NCBI GenBank assembly: GCA_002205965.3
Contig: NADL03000473.1
Coordinates: 1-64,000 of the forward strand
DNA: 64,000 nt
Direction of reading: 5' to 3'
Source: Kappaphycus alvarezii
Taxonomy: Eukaryota; Rhodophyta; Florideophyceae; Gigartinales; Solieriaceae
A program made the position numbers and the translations under genes. Position 1 is the stretch's first letter. Every line of letters starts with the position of its first letter. Below the pieces are notes generated by a model. That model was not told the origin of the DNA. It did no database searches and saw only the letters and a list, made by a program, of their open reading frames with translations. This document shows positions 54,401-64,000 of this stretch, piece after piece.

Positions 54401-56198
54401 CATTGAACAAGTAGAGCTGGTTTTCGCAGGTGTGGTGCCCATCCCCTCCGCGCTTCATGCGTCTCCGGGTGACATTTGCTTTCCGCGAATGGAAGTTGCA
54501 TGTTTTCTACCTTCAGCAACCGCTGGTGACCCCTGCCCGCAAGTAGTGTCTGGATTTGCCCCTCGCGCAACGCTATCTGCTGTGCAACGCGTAATAGCAC
54601 CGTCAAAGTCGACTATTCGGAGTCTATCGCCACGTGACGATCTTCCAGAGGTTGGGAGAATATCTCAATTAAAACTGGAGTACTCATTCGAGGTGTTCGA
54701 CTCGTCGAGCAGTGTAAATCTAGCGTTCCCAGGGCTTAATCGGGCAGTTTACGAGAGTGAAATAGAGGGCGGTCCTTACGTGATTGTCCATGACAAGAAC
54801 AAGCAGTATATGTTTTCGTCTGACATATATCCTCATGAAAGAACCCTGCAAAAAGGAGAATATCTCGCATTCGTATATGTTAGGCATGATCGAGTTGATA
54901 TCTTGGAGTCCTTGAGTGATATTAAGATAACAGTGGAGTATGAATTGCAATCAGAAATTTTCCTAGATGCTTACGAAAGTACGCATGGAGCCTGTCTTGC
55001 ACTGGACAACAGGCGTTTATCAAGAGGAACCTGCGCGTTGGAAAATGGGGAAAGAAGAGCATTTTACTTTGGTCTGCCAAAGAAATCTGCGATTCCCAAG
55101 TGGTGTGCGGCTGGAGATTCTGTTGTAGGAAGGATGACCGTAGACAAGTTATTGTCAGGGTCAGGGGGGAGTATGAAACGAGGAAGCGACGTTCCGCACT
55201 ACGAATTATCAATCAGTATTGGGCCACAAAGTTCTCACAAATCTAGCAACGATGATCGTGGTTCGAAAAAAACTGATGAAAAATGTACGGAAGAACCGAG
55301 GAAGACAGGCAGCGATGAGAATACATCAATTCAAGCTGATCAAAACAACGAAGGGGAGGAACGGGAGAAGAAGCCTGATGTGATAGAGAAGCATATCGCT
55401 GGAGATCCTGATCAATGGTTTGAGGAGGCGGTTCGCAAGTTGAAGGTGAAGAAGCTTCGTAGTTTGCTCAAGGAGCGGAAATTTGAAGACTTCGACCGAA
55501 TTTGTGAACCCATGCTACAAAAATATCCGGAGGATACGAGATTTTACTATTGCGAATTGAGCGACTTGATGTCGAATGCTGTAGGGAGCACCGACAACAT
55601 GGGGTATCGGATGAATACAAAAAGTTGAGCAAGGAATTGTTGGAAAGCGCTGAAATCGTTATTGAAAAACTGATGCAGAGGCGGTGGCAGCGCACTTTGG
55701 GATGATGATTGACCCAGAGTCATCATCTGAGATGAATCAGAGAAAGAGTTTTGAAAGCAAGCGAAATCAGTTAGTGGAGGGCTTATTCCGGAAGTGTCGG
55801 ACGCTGTGTCACCTGAGTGCATGGAGAGATGAGACAAAGAATGGGAATAGAGATCCGGATTTTGAGAAGAGCTTGAAGGACTTGGGTCGATGGGTATCTT
55901 TGGATGGCAAAGGCCATTTGGGAGGATGGTCAGGGAGCGGGAAGATGGGAGATGGGACGTCGACTAATGAAGATCTGTTGCTGATCGTGGTGGGTCGAGA
56001 GGAAGGCAGGGGGAGATACGGACTAGCGCTGAAGTTAATGGAGAACTTCTACGGAACTGGGTCGAGCAAGAAAGCCGAGAGTATTGAAATGAGTCAGGTG
56101 AGGGAGGACTTGCTTATCAAACTTGGTTGGACACATCTGTCGGAGCGGAGGTGTGCAGCAGAGTGCTGCGCTTCCCGCATGGTTTTATCCCCTACTAG
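51432..56198 (+). CDS. TPP2: Tripeptidyl-peptidase II (intronless, six apparent -1 frameshifts)
   Basis: A cytosolic giant serine peptidase of the subtilisin clan that removes tripeptides from the N termini of peptides released by the proteasome. The ATG at 51432 precedes [10 protein letters not shown] (catalytic D47). A ~200-residue insert typical of TPP2 follows, then GGHGTHVAG (H258), AGNDGP (oxyanion Asn) and NGTSMSSP (catalytic Ser codon at 52904). Next come the TPP2 middle region, with [10 protein letters not shown] near 53540, an acidic linker near 55240-55400, and a C terminus ending PHGFIPY with TAG at 56196-56198. Length is about 1,590 residues (human 1,249, plants ~1,380). Reading needs frame changes near 52668, 53038, 53380, 55600, 55667 and 56145, all equivalent to one lost base. 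All catalytic residues are intact, so sequence error is as likely as a pseudogene. Confidence 0.9.
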
Positions 56199-57223
56199 CC
56201 AAGAAAGGCAACCCGCAATCGGTATTTGTAGGGTGTAAATGGCAAGAATCCCGTTTGGCCCCGCAGAGTTGGTCTCTACGTTTGGACATTCGGACATTAC
56301 AATCATGTATCGACGGGCACCTGCCGCAGCACAATACCGCGTGGCTTCTAGCTCGAAATAGATGCCCTCTGGAAGGGTAAATGGATTCGGCTTTGGCTGG
56401 AGGAACTTTTCTAGTTAAAGCGAGTTTGGGGCGGTTTGAAAGGAACCTGTAACGTTATCTACTGATGATTGCGATAATTGCATTCATTTGCCATCTCTCT
56501 GCTCGCAGTGTACACTGACTGACCGACTACAATTAGTCGGCGAACTAACTGGACCGTCAAAGTCGGCCACCTGCGATGGAGAACACAAGATGATAGCCAT
56601 CGCTGCCAATGACCAAATAACGCAACCTGATATGCTGATATGTGCGCGTCCGGACTGTAGTAGGTTTCGCGTGGCCCGTGCCCGTAAACTTTTTGATCGA
56701 CGGAACATTTTATATGATACCGCGCGGTAAAGATCTTCGTGGGCTACGAACACCGTGGGGCTCAGGGGCCTGAGTTCCATGAGGGAAGCACATATTGTTG
56801 CTCTACTGTGAGACAGATAATGCAGTCTGTGTCGTCTTAGAGGGCAGGTTCCAACCTAGAATTAGGGGTCATGCATCGGGTAGGCAAACATACGAGAGAG
56901 GGCGTTGTCACGGAGAGAGAACAAGGAGGGATGTACTTCCTTGTGGCTGAGTTGGTGGAGTGTGTGCAGGATGGTCGATGTGGGCTCCGGAACCAAACAA
57001 GCAATTTGGAGCGGGGTGAGTTTCAGGGGAACCGATGAAGAAACCAGCGACGGATGAGGCGGCCCCGAAAGAAAAGGCCTGTGAGGGAGCGGGAGAATTT
57101 GCCGGGAATGCGGGGGAGGGGGCGCGGGGGGTTATTCGGTGTGAATGAGGTGCGGAGTGACTGTGGGCGTCTTAGATTGAGTCTGGAACAGAACAGAACA
57201 GCGACGGTACCAGGGCGCGCCAC
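56199..57223. other. No supported gene
   Basis: Intergenic sequence between TPP2 and the next retroelement. Short frames only; the 80-residue frame at 56488-56730 has no recognisable feature. Confidence 0.5.
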
Positions 57224-59439
57224 ATGCAGGGAATCATTACCGGCTACTTTCTAGTTGGAAGACGCGCTAAAGAACTTCTATCAGCCCTAACGGACTTCGT
57301 CAACAAGCTCGCAAACGGCACTGTACCCTCCTCACTTCAAACCTGCCTCTCCGCCGCATCACTAATCGCAATCCCGAAAAGCTCACCTGACTCTCTACGT
57401 CTACGGCCTATAGCAATAGGGATCCTATACAGACGTTTTGTGGCACGGCTCCTAGCAGCTAGACTGAGCAACGACGGCGTCTTTCTCTCGCACCTACGTC
57501 CGCTGCAACACGCAGTTGGCTCTAGACACGGCATTGAAGCTATCATACACGCCCTCCGCCTCACGGCTTCTGCCCTCAAAGATCAAGACTACGTCCTACT
57601 GAAAATCGACCTCTCCAACGCCTTCAACTGCGTGGAGCGCTCCTATTTTCTCCGCTCGGTCATCGACTACGCTCCACAGGCGGCCAGGTTCGTTCACCTA
57701 ACCTACGGGAGGGCCTCGGATTTGCACTTCGGCCCCTACGTCCTGCAGTCTGCCACAGGTACACACCAAGGCGACCCTCTCGCCATGCACCTGTACGCAC
57801 TCGCCATCCAACCTTTCCTCCGCCATCTGCACACATCCTTCCCCGCAGCAAAGATGGACGCATGGTATGCCGACGACGGCAATATCATCCTTCCCTCCCG
57901 TGACGCCCTGGATCTACTGCATACAATCGAGAGGGAAGGCAGGCAGATAGGATTGTTTATTAACATGCAGAAGACTGAAGCATGGTGGTTCGGACAGGAC
58001 AACCTCCCCCGCCTCCCATGCAAAATCGTCACTGCTGAGGCCACTACAGTGCTCGGGTCCCCGATCGGAACTGACCGCGGATGCTTTTCTCTCCTCCCAC
58101 ACAGCCTCCAGTCCGCCCGGAACATCTGGGCAGCCCTTCCAGCCCTCCGGGATCCCCAAACTTCCTCCACCTTCTTCGCCACTGCGCAAGCGCATGCAAG
58201 CTCGTGTACACCCTTCGGACAACCCCGCCGCACCTAACCCTTTCTTCGTCAAATGCGTTTGATGAAGAACTGCGAGGGGCTTTTCAAAGGATTCATCGCG
58301 ACCTTCATCAGGCTTCTTGGCAATGCGCAACACTTCCCTTCACAATGGGCGGCCTGGGACTCACACTCACATCCTCAATCTACGCCGCCGCTCATCTATG
58401 TTCCATGCTCAGTTCCTATCACATCATCCTCGACCTGCTCCCGGACGACGGGCGCCACCTACTCACCTCTGCCATCCGCAGAACGCACAGCTCCCTCAAC
58501 CAGTCCCTCCTCCCCGACCACCTCCAACTCGAGCCCCTGCTCGCCCGCCTTCATACGGTGGGCCCACCGCAAGGCGTCCAGCAAACTATCACCAATGCCA
58601 TTCATGAGCAACGCCTGCAAGCATACCTAACTTCTCCCCCGCAACATGAAACCGCAGCCCAACGCCTCGCGAGGAACCTTAGCTGCCGAACCCGCTCTGC
58701 CAACTCCCCTTTCCTCACACTCCCGGACTCACGCAGCTCTACTCGAGTCTCCCCCGAGATTTGGACGTACATGGTCCTACTGCGCCTCGGCAACCCGGTC
58801 TTCAGTGGCCACGACCAGTGCCCTCGATGTCTGCTCTCCAACGCTCGCTCACCGCCCATCCTCGACCCGCTCGGCAGACACGCGACTCATTGCCCAACTA
58901 TGGAAGGATTTCTCCGAAGGCACAACCACCTACGGAACAAGCTGTTCTCCCTACTTCGGCACCCATCCGCATTGCTCAACCCCACCCTCGAGTACACCTT
59001 CCCCGCGGAAAACCACCTCCCGCCCCAAGACCGTCACAGGATGGACATCTTAATCGACAATTACGAGCTCTCTCCTCGCCCCTGCGCCATAGATGTCTTT
59101 GTCGCCAGCCCGTACACAGCTGCCGCCATCCCCCACGCCCGCAAGACCCCAGGCGGCGCCACTTTCCCTGTGGAGACCCAGAAGAGGGCACGCTACGCCG
59201 ACCTTTGCGCAACAATACACGCTGACTTCTACCCCCTTGGCTTTGACACACACGGGGCACTGGGCTCCTCTGCTCCACACGCGCTAGGGAAGATAGCCGC
59301 CTTCTTCTCCACACGACGCGGCACTACCGCTGCCGTCGAATACGACCGCCTGGTCACCACCCTCTCCTCCCTCGTCCTCCAGCTCACGGCCCATGCCGTA
59401 GCTCGCCGTGCCCTGTCTCTCGCATCACCTGATGCGTGA
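57224..59439 (+). CDS. Non-LTR retrotransposon protein: reverse transcriptase, zinc finger, restriction-like endonuclease (5' truncated)
   Basis: RT motifs in order: LRPIAIG (fingers), LLKIDLSNAFN (motif A), GTHQGDPLAMHLYAL (motif B), WYADDGNII (motif C, intact YADD) and NMQKTEAWW (motif D). One frame change equivalent to a lost base lies near 58170-58200. The thumb follows with ATLPFTMGGLGL. A zinc finger (CPRC ... GRHATHC, then RRHNHLRN) is at 58820-58935. The PD-(D/E)XK core has HRMDILI (D at 59044) and AIDVFVASP (D at 59092), with KRARYADL as a candidate lysine. C-terminal endonuclease after RT is the layout of the R2/NeSL/CRE-type lineages, which nick target DNA and prime on it. The N-terminal part of the normal protein is missing. 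AATAAA follows at 59469. Confidence 0.85.
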
Positions 59440-59468
59440 GTGACCCTGCTCGGTTTAGTGAATCTGTA

Positions 59469-59474
59469 ATAAAA
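59469..59474 (+). terminator. AATAAA polyadenylation signal
   Basis: Lies 30 bp after the stop of the retroelement protein; no poly(A) tract follows. Confidence 0.5.
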
Positions 59475-59594
59475 GAGTTTGTTTGTTGTTTTGTATTAGA
59501 GGTCCTGCCAGTGGTTTGAGAACAAGTTCGTAGGGCTGCCAACGATTTCGTTACCCGCAGTGAAACATCCTCATTTACCCTCCTAAAAATAAAA

Positions 59595-59724
59595 GGGGGA
59601 ATTTTTGGGTTATTTTAATGCATGGAAGATGTGGTCGGTTATATCCACGCGGCTAATGCGTTCAAGATAAAAGTGCAGGGGGGAATTTTTGGGTTATTTT
59701 AATGAATGGAAGATGCGGTCGGTT
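59595..59724 (+). repeat. Two diverged 43-bp-type motifs in tandem
   Basis: gggggaatttttgggttatt...ggaagatg.ggtcggtt occurs at 59595-59640 and again at 59678-59724, about 84 bp apart with similar intervening sequence. It resembles the 43-bp insert of array copy 3. Confidence 0.65.
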
Positions 59725-59916
59725 GTACGGTACAGTACCCACGCCGCTTTGAGTGCGTTGTGCGGGTGGTCTCATTTTGAAACATGTAGTGATTGTTATC
59801 GGCGTCGTAGTGATCAGTAGGAGGGCTAACTGATGGAGGCCACAAGGCGCACTTACAGTGAATCTTAACTGTAGCCCTCCATAGAGCGATTGAAATGGGA
59901 GCCAAGCTCACGTGTC

Positions 59917-59995
59917 CTGTACAGTAAGCTTCGAGCAGCGGGGCACCAGTTTTGATGTACAGTATTGTATATACCCGTACTGTACAGTACTGTTG
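59917..59995. repeat. GTACAGTAC palindrome-rich segment
   Basis: Several tgtacagta, gtactgtac and gtacagtac copies. 59735-60229 holds no supported gene. Confidence 0.65.
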
Positions 59996-60229
59996 CAGGG
60001 TGGACGCTGCGGGATTTTAGTACTTGGGCACGACATTATGGTAATGTGGGACACCATCAACGGCTTTGGCGAGCTTTGTTGTCCTTCTCATCGTTTTGCT
60101 CGGCGTGCGTCGACTGCTTATCTCCTCCTGTGGTTGACTGTTTCAGTGCCTCTCTCCACAGTGTTTTGATTGTACTCCCTTGAATTCCACAATTCTATCC
60201 AGTGTCTCAGCCTATCCGCATTGGATTGT

Positions 60230-63200
60230 TTAAGAAGCTCCGTGGTGGTGGTGTCTGAATACGCGAGGTTGGCGAGCGTAAGTAACGGGAACAAGAACAC
60301 CTTGGCGAAAAGCTGCGTTGAGAGCTGCGATGAGTTTGTATCTCCTGGTGTGCAGCTCTGGGCTGCCTCCCAGCATTACTTTAGCGTACAAATCCGATAG
60401 GCACCCCCGGAACTTTGTGGCGATATGAGCCATGACTGGAATGTATGTGTTGAGTACCTGTTCCGTTGTCGGCAGGGGCTGAGCAGGTTGGTGTAGTCCG
60501 TCGGAAGGACATGTCGGGGAGGGCCTTGTAGCAGGCGGCAGCAAAGGTGGAGCATCGGAGGGACTGCAGGTTGTTCGGGACCTTTAGCAGCTGAGTATAG
60601 TGTCTCGGTGCTCTATTGACTGTGCACTGGCAATTTCCTCCACTCCATATATCTAACGCGGCACGCCTCTTCGCTAGCATTGAGCCGCCCCTGTAAGGAA
60701 TGTTATTTAGTGTTACCCAGTGACCAATTGTACTGCACAACACCTGCACAACACACTCCCAGCGGCGTGGATACAACCGACCACATCTTCCATACATGAG
60801 TGCTCCCGGGCTCCCTTGGAAAGGAAGCATTGTTGGAAAGGCGAGGAGACTGTGATGTCATAAGCAACCGGGAGAGGGAGCGCACGGTTACCCGGAGAGG
60901 TAGTCGGGTGGACGAGGTGTCGGCAGGTCGGGCTTCCAGTCCGGGAAGTGAATACGGGGCTTCGTAGCGGACTCCGGCTCCAGTGGCTTTGAATGGGTCT
61001 TCGCCGAGCACTTTTGACACTGCTTCGTGGCGGTTCTTCCAACTGAGACCTTTGTTTCAAAGGCCAGCGGCATGGTCGCCGAGGTGGTCTGTAGGAGTCT
61101 TGCATTCAGCGAAAAGGAGCGGAGCAGTTTCATCGAAGACGGGAACTCCCAAGTGGCGACGCAGCAGCACCGACCACACGTCGTCGTAGATGTGGGTGAC
61201 TACAGACAGATGGGCAGTGAGGAATGCCGCAGCAGGTGTATCCAAAAAAGCGTTACGGCGGATGCGTTGACGAATCTGGAGTTCTGAGTGCGACGAGGGT
61301 TCAGGAATCGCGACCAATCATCATCTTTCCAAAAGTATTTAGCGGACGACTCGCACCATGCCTGTTATAAGATACTGGTTGTACGGTAGTATCAGGCTTG
61401 GACGCAATGGTAGCCGCTGTAAGTGCTTCAGGGAGGCCTACATGTTGTGCGGAGAATGACGGGTGGAGGCGTTCGAAAAATGTGAATAGATGTCGATCCG
61501 CTTTTGCGTACGTGAGTAAACGGGAGTCAGTGGCACCAGCCTCATGTTGGCGTTCCACATGTGCGGAATCTATGAGGCTAGCCGCGTATGCGGCAACATT
61601 CAACGTGGCAAAGGGCATGAATCCATGACCGCAATAGCGGAGAGGTAGAGTAACCTGTTGTCGTACCGTGTCCGTCATCGGCACATGATATGACCGCGAG
61701 TAACACCGCATCTGGTCTGTATCAAAATTTTGTGCCATGGCGGTTGTCATACTGAGCGGCGTTAGCTTAATTACATGGCGTAGCTTGCATGCAGAGGCAC
61801 AACCTCGGTGGAGATGGAACCAGACGCGTGCATCCCCGATCCCGTCAATCAGCTACAGTGTCCTGTTGCAGTCATCGATTTATCTAGTAAGGAAGTTCTC
61901 CATAAAAGGTCGACCCAATCGCGGCACCGAGGAGGTCGATGCCCGTGTTAAAGGACTTCTCACGGGGGAAACGACGTAGTAAAGACAATATCTGGTTGAC
62001 GGGTTGGGACGGCCAGAAAAGGCGTGTTTTGGCTGGGCTTGGAAAGAAGCCCTGGTCCGGTCCTTTGGAGCACAGTATCTCAACTGCCCTGTCTATCTCA
62101 GTGTGGGTGCCCATTAGAGTGCATTCGTCGGCGTACCAGCGATGGAGGCTTAGCTGCGTGGTCTCTGCTATTGCTTTCGCCAAGGGGTGCACTACCAGGG
62201 AAAACATAAGCATGCTAGTTGGGTCTCCTTGTTGCATTCCGGCGTGGCTGGGGATGTCCCGTGCAGACGCCGCCGGCAGGATCAGCGACGGCGTTTGACG
62301 GGCGTAGACCATGTTCAAGAACCGACAGAGCGAGGGTACCTTGGAGGGCAGCAGCTCGATCATCTGTTGCCTCGAGAATCGGTTGAATGCGTTGTGCCCA
62401 TTGACCGAGAGGAGCATGTAGGCGGCGTCCTCTCCTCGTCTACGGACTTGCCTCCGAGCATCGTGAACAATGGAGTCAAGGGTAGAGGGGATACCATTGG
62501 CGAGTTGCAGCGGGGCGAGATAGTTTCGGGTGTCGCCCAGTGCTTGGGGCAAGAGAACTTTCGTCGCCAGGCGCCGTAACGCCGTCCCAATTGCGATAGG
62601 GCAGATCTTATCTGGACGTGATTGGATCGGGAGAAGCATCGCAGAGGAGATGAGCCGGATTGTGGCGTCAGGGAGGTCCCCATTAGCTAGTCGCGGCACA
62701 ACGTAAGTGAGCACGGAGATTCCCGTGAGCCCTGCATCTGGCGTCACCATGGTGTTCGCCAGGAGGTGTAGAAGCCGAGGGTACATGCGATCAGGCCCCG
62801 GGGCGGAGTTCTGATTCAGCCGGCGGACAGCGCGAAGGACTGCAGCCTCAGTAATGTCATTCGGGAGTGGAAGGTCTGTCGCGTTGGGTGGTGGGACCGG
62901 TGACGATGGGGATGGGTGCAGCGCACGCAAGCGTTCCTGAACTGTTGGGTCCCGAACATCTGCGATGTGAGACTAGTGCAACGTTCTCATTGAGCGTCCA
63001 TATTGTGCATCTTGGGCCAGACGTGCTGCTCGACGAAATTTTTGGTCCCGCCGAGGGTCACAGGGGGAAAGCGGTGAAGGACAGACCATTCTTCTAGGGT
63101 CCGATGAGCTTGAATTGCTTCTGTCCAGAGTTTGCCCCACTCGCCAGTGGTTGCTCGGCGAATGCGTTCACGAAGACCGTGGCTTTGGGCGGACTGAGAA

Positions 63201-63968
63201 CGCTACCCAGGTTCCCCCGTAGTGAGCGTCGCAGAGCTGTGGTGGGAAGCAGGTGGATGCGAAGAAACGCAGAATGAACAGCATCAGCATTCCGTCCGTG
63301 GAAGGCCACCCGGAAGAGCCGAATGATCAAGACAGCGAGGCTATGCGTACAGTTGGCCGGGATGCCGTCGAAGATGTCGGACGGGCGGAGCGGGCTGTGC
63401 AGTGCATTGTGGACCGACGGAAGGGGCAGGGGCGGCAAGGGATGGTGTTCTCCGGACTCCATGATGACAGCGGTCACGAAGAGTGGCCCGAAGCGGGGTC
63501 CGAAGCGGAGACCCTGGATTCAACGGCGTCATCGACCTGCATTTCTGCTTGACGGGACGGGGCGGACGAGTCTCCAGTAGGAGTGTCGACGGGGTGAGTC
63601 GGGGGCTTGGGCGGATTGTCCGACGGGGTGCCCTGAGCTGCTGCGTAGGGAGGTGGACACCACGAGGGCGGCAGAGGGGCGGGTAGACACCACGGGGGTG
63701 TCCGCACAATCCGCGACGGCGGCAATGGCCTCAGCAACGGCAGTCGCAGGCTGCGGCGCTTAGAGATGCGTTTGGCGGGGTGGCGGCGGCGGGCGGCGGG
63801 TGCGGCGGGGGTTGCCGCAGTGATGGCCGAGAGGAGGACGAGAGACGCGGTGGCATCCGGGGAACTTTCTTGGGAGGATTTTTTGTCACTACGACGGGCG
63901 CGAGGGCGGGGCGGAGCGGGCAGAGGCGTGAGAGAGGGCTTCAGTGGGGTATTATAAACGGGGGCCAA
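60230..63968 (-). pseudogene. Non-LTR retrotransposon protein, second lineage (RT, zinc finger, endonuclease; broken)
   Basis: Read leftward. 63968-63474 is a P/S/R-rich N-terminal region. 63477-63000 is a pre-RT domain with frame changes. 62930-61884 is a 348-residue open RT segment: LNQNSAPGPDRMYP, ICPIAIGTALRRL, LLSVNGHNAFNR at motif A (SVNGHNAF, where SIDLRNAF-like is usual), GMQQGDPTSMLMFSLV at motif B, and WYADECTLMG at motif C. The second Asp of YADD is Glu, and motif A has Asn where the catalytic Asp is expected. 61750-61301 is the thumb (VTLPLRYCGHGFMP). Zinc-finger and nuclease remnants follow in several frames (HLGDHAAG; AYDITVSSPF near 60860). The RT is very probably inactive. The upstream end may extend beyond the window. 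Confidence 0.8.
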
Positions 63969-64000
63969 GGAGGGGGTTTAGTGGGAGCGGCGGGGCGGCT

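Noticed and set aside
58602..59314. Minus-strand and other-frame ORFs over the RT/endonuclease at 57224-59439
   Set aside because: GC-rich shadow frames of the true plus-strand protein.
62867..63097. Plus-strand ORFs opposite the second RT lineage (61398-63580)
   Set aside because: They lie opposite clear RT motifs on the minus strand and have no recognisable content.
1..64000. tRNA or rRNA genes
   Set aside because: No cloverleaf-like segment with recognisable internal promoter boxes and no rRNA core sequence was noticed; a tRNAscan/rRNA search would be decisive.

Overview
The window reads as repeat-rich nuclear DNA from an intron-poor eukaryote. Supporting this are a tripeptidyl-peptidase II (TPP2) reading frame of about 4.8 kb with no recognisable intron, Ty3/gypsy LTR retrotransposons, non-LTR reverse transcriptases with a restriction-like endonuclease, PIF/Harbinger-type DNA transposons, a TATA box and AATAAA signal, and no bacterial operon structure. 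A red alga (for example a florideophyte) is my best guess from the intron poverty and the mix of elements; the sequence alone does not prove it. TPP2 is the only gene here that looks like a host gene.

Layout. (1) 1-18036 is a direct tandem array of a 4,244-bp unit, nearly three copies, entered mid-unit at base 1. Each unit carries two diverged copies of a zinc-finger plus PD-(D/E)XK endonuclease tail from non-LTR retrotransposons, a G-rich minisatellite, ~63-bp inverted repeats and short 43-bp motifs. A degenerate Ty3/gypsy element (317-6156, target duplication acaac) sits in the first copy. (2) 18037-24060 is a second Ty3/gypsy element that truncates the third copy; its 5' LTR-like region contains an acidic ORF. 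(3) 24061-30500 holds a hypothetical minus-strand ORF, a complete PIF/Harbinger-like element (25180-27822) and a further transposase relic. (4) 30526-40660 is non-LTR reverse transcriptase wreckage, interrupted inside its zinc-finger region by a full-length, very young Ty3/gypsy element (32843-40331) with two 720-bp LTRs that look identical by eye. (5) 41054-50881 holds two more Harbinger-type modules, one with clear ends (45896-50542, TAA target duplication). (6) 51432-56198 is TPP2. (7) 57224-59439 (+) and 63968-60230 (-) are two more non-LTR retrotransposon proteins of the same superfamily.

The most interesting points are: a tandemly duplicated, unrecognised C-terminal domain placed after the integrase of the young Ty3/gypsy element; a 43-bp insert flanked by an 8-bp target duplication, visible because sister array copies keep the empty site; exchange of U3 regions between LTRs that share R-U5; and a pattern in which every frameshift I could orient in TPP2, two Ty3/gypsy elements and one RT is a single-base deletion. 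That last pattern suggests base-calling or consensus deletions, so several 'pseudogenes' here may be intact in the organism.
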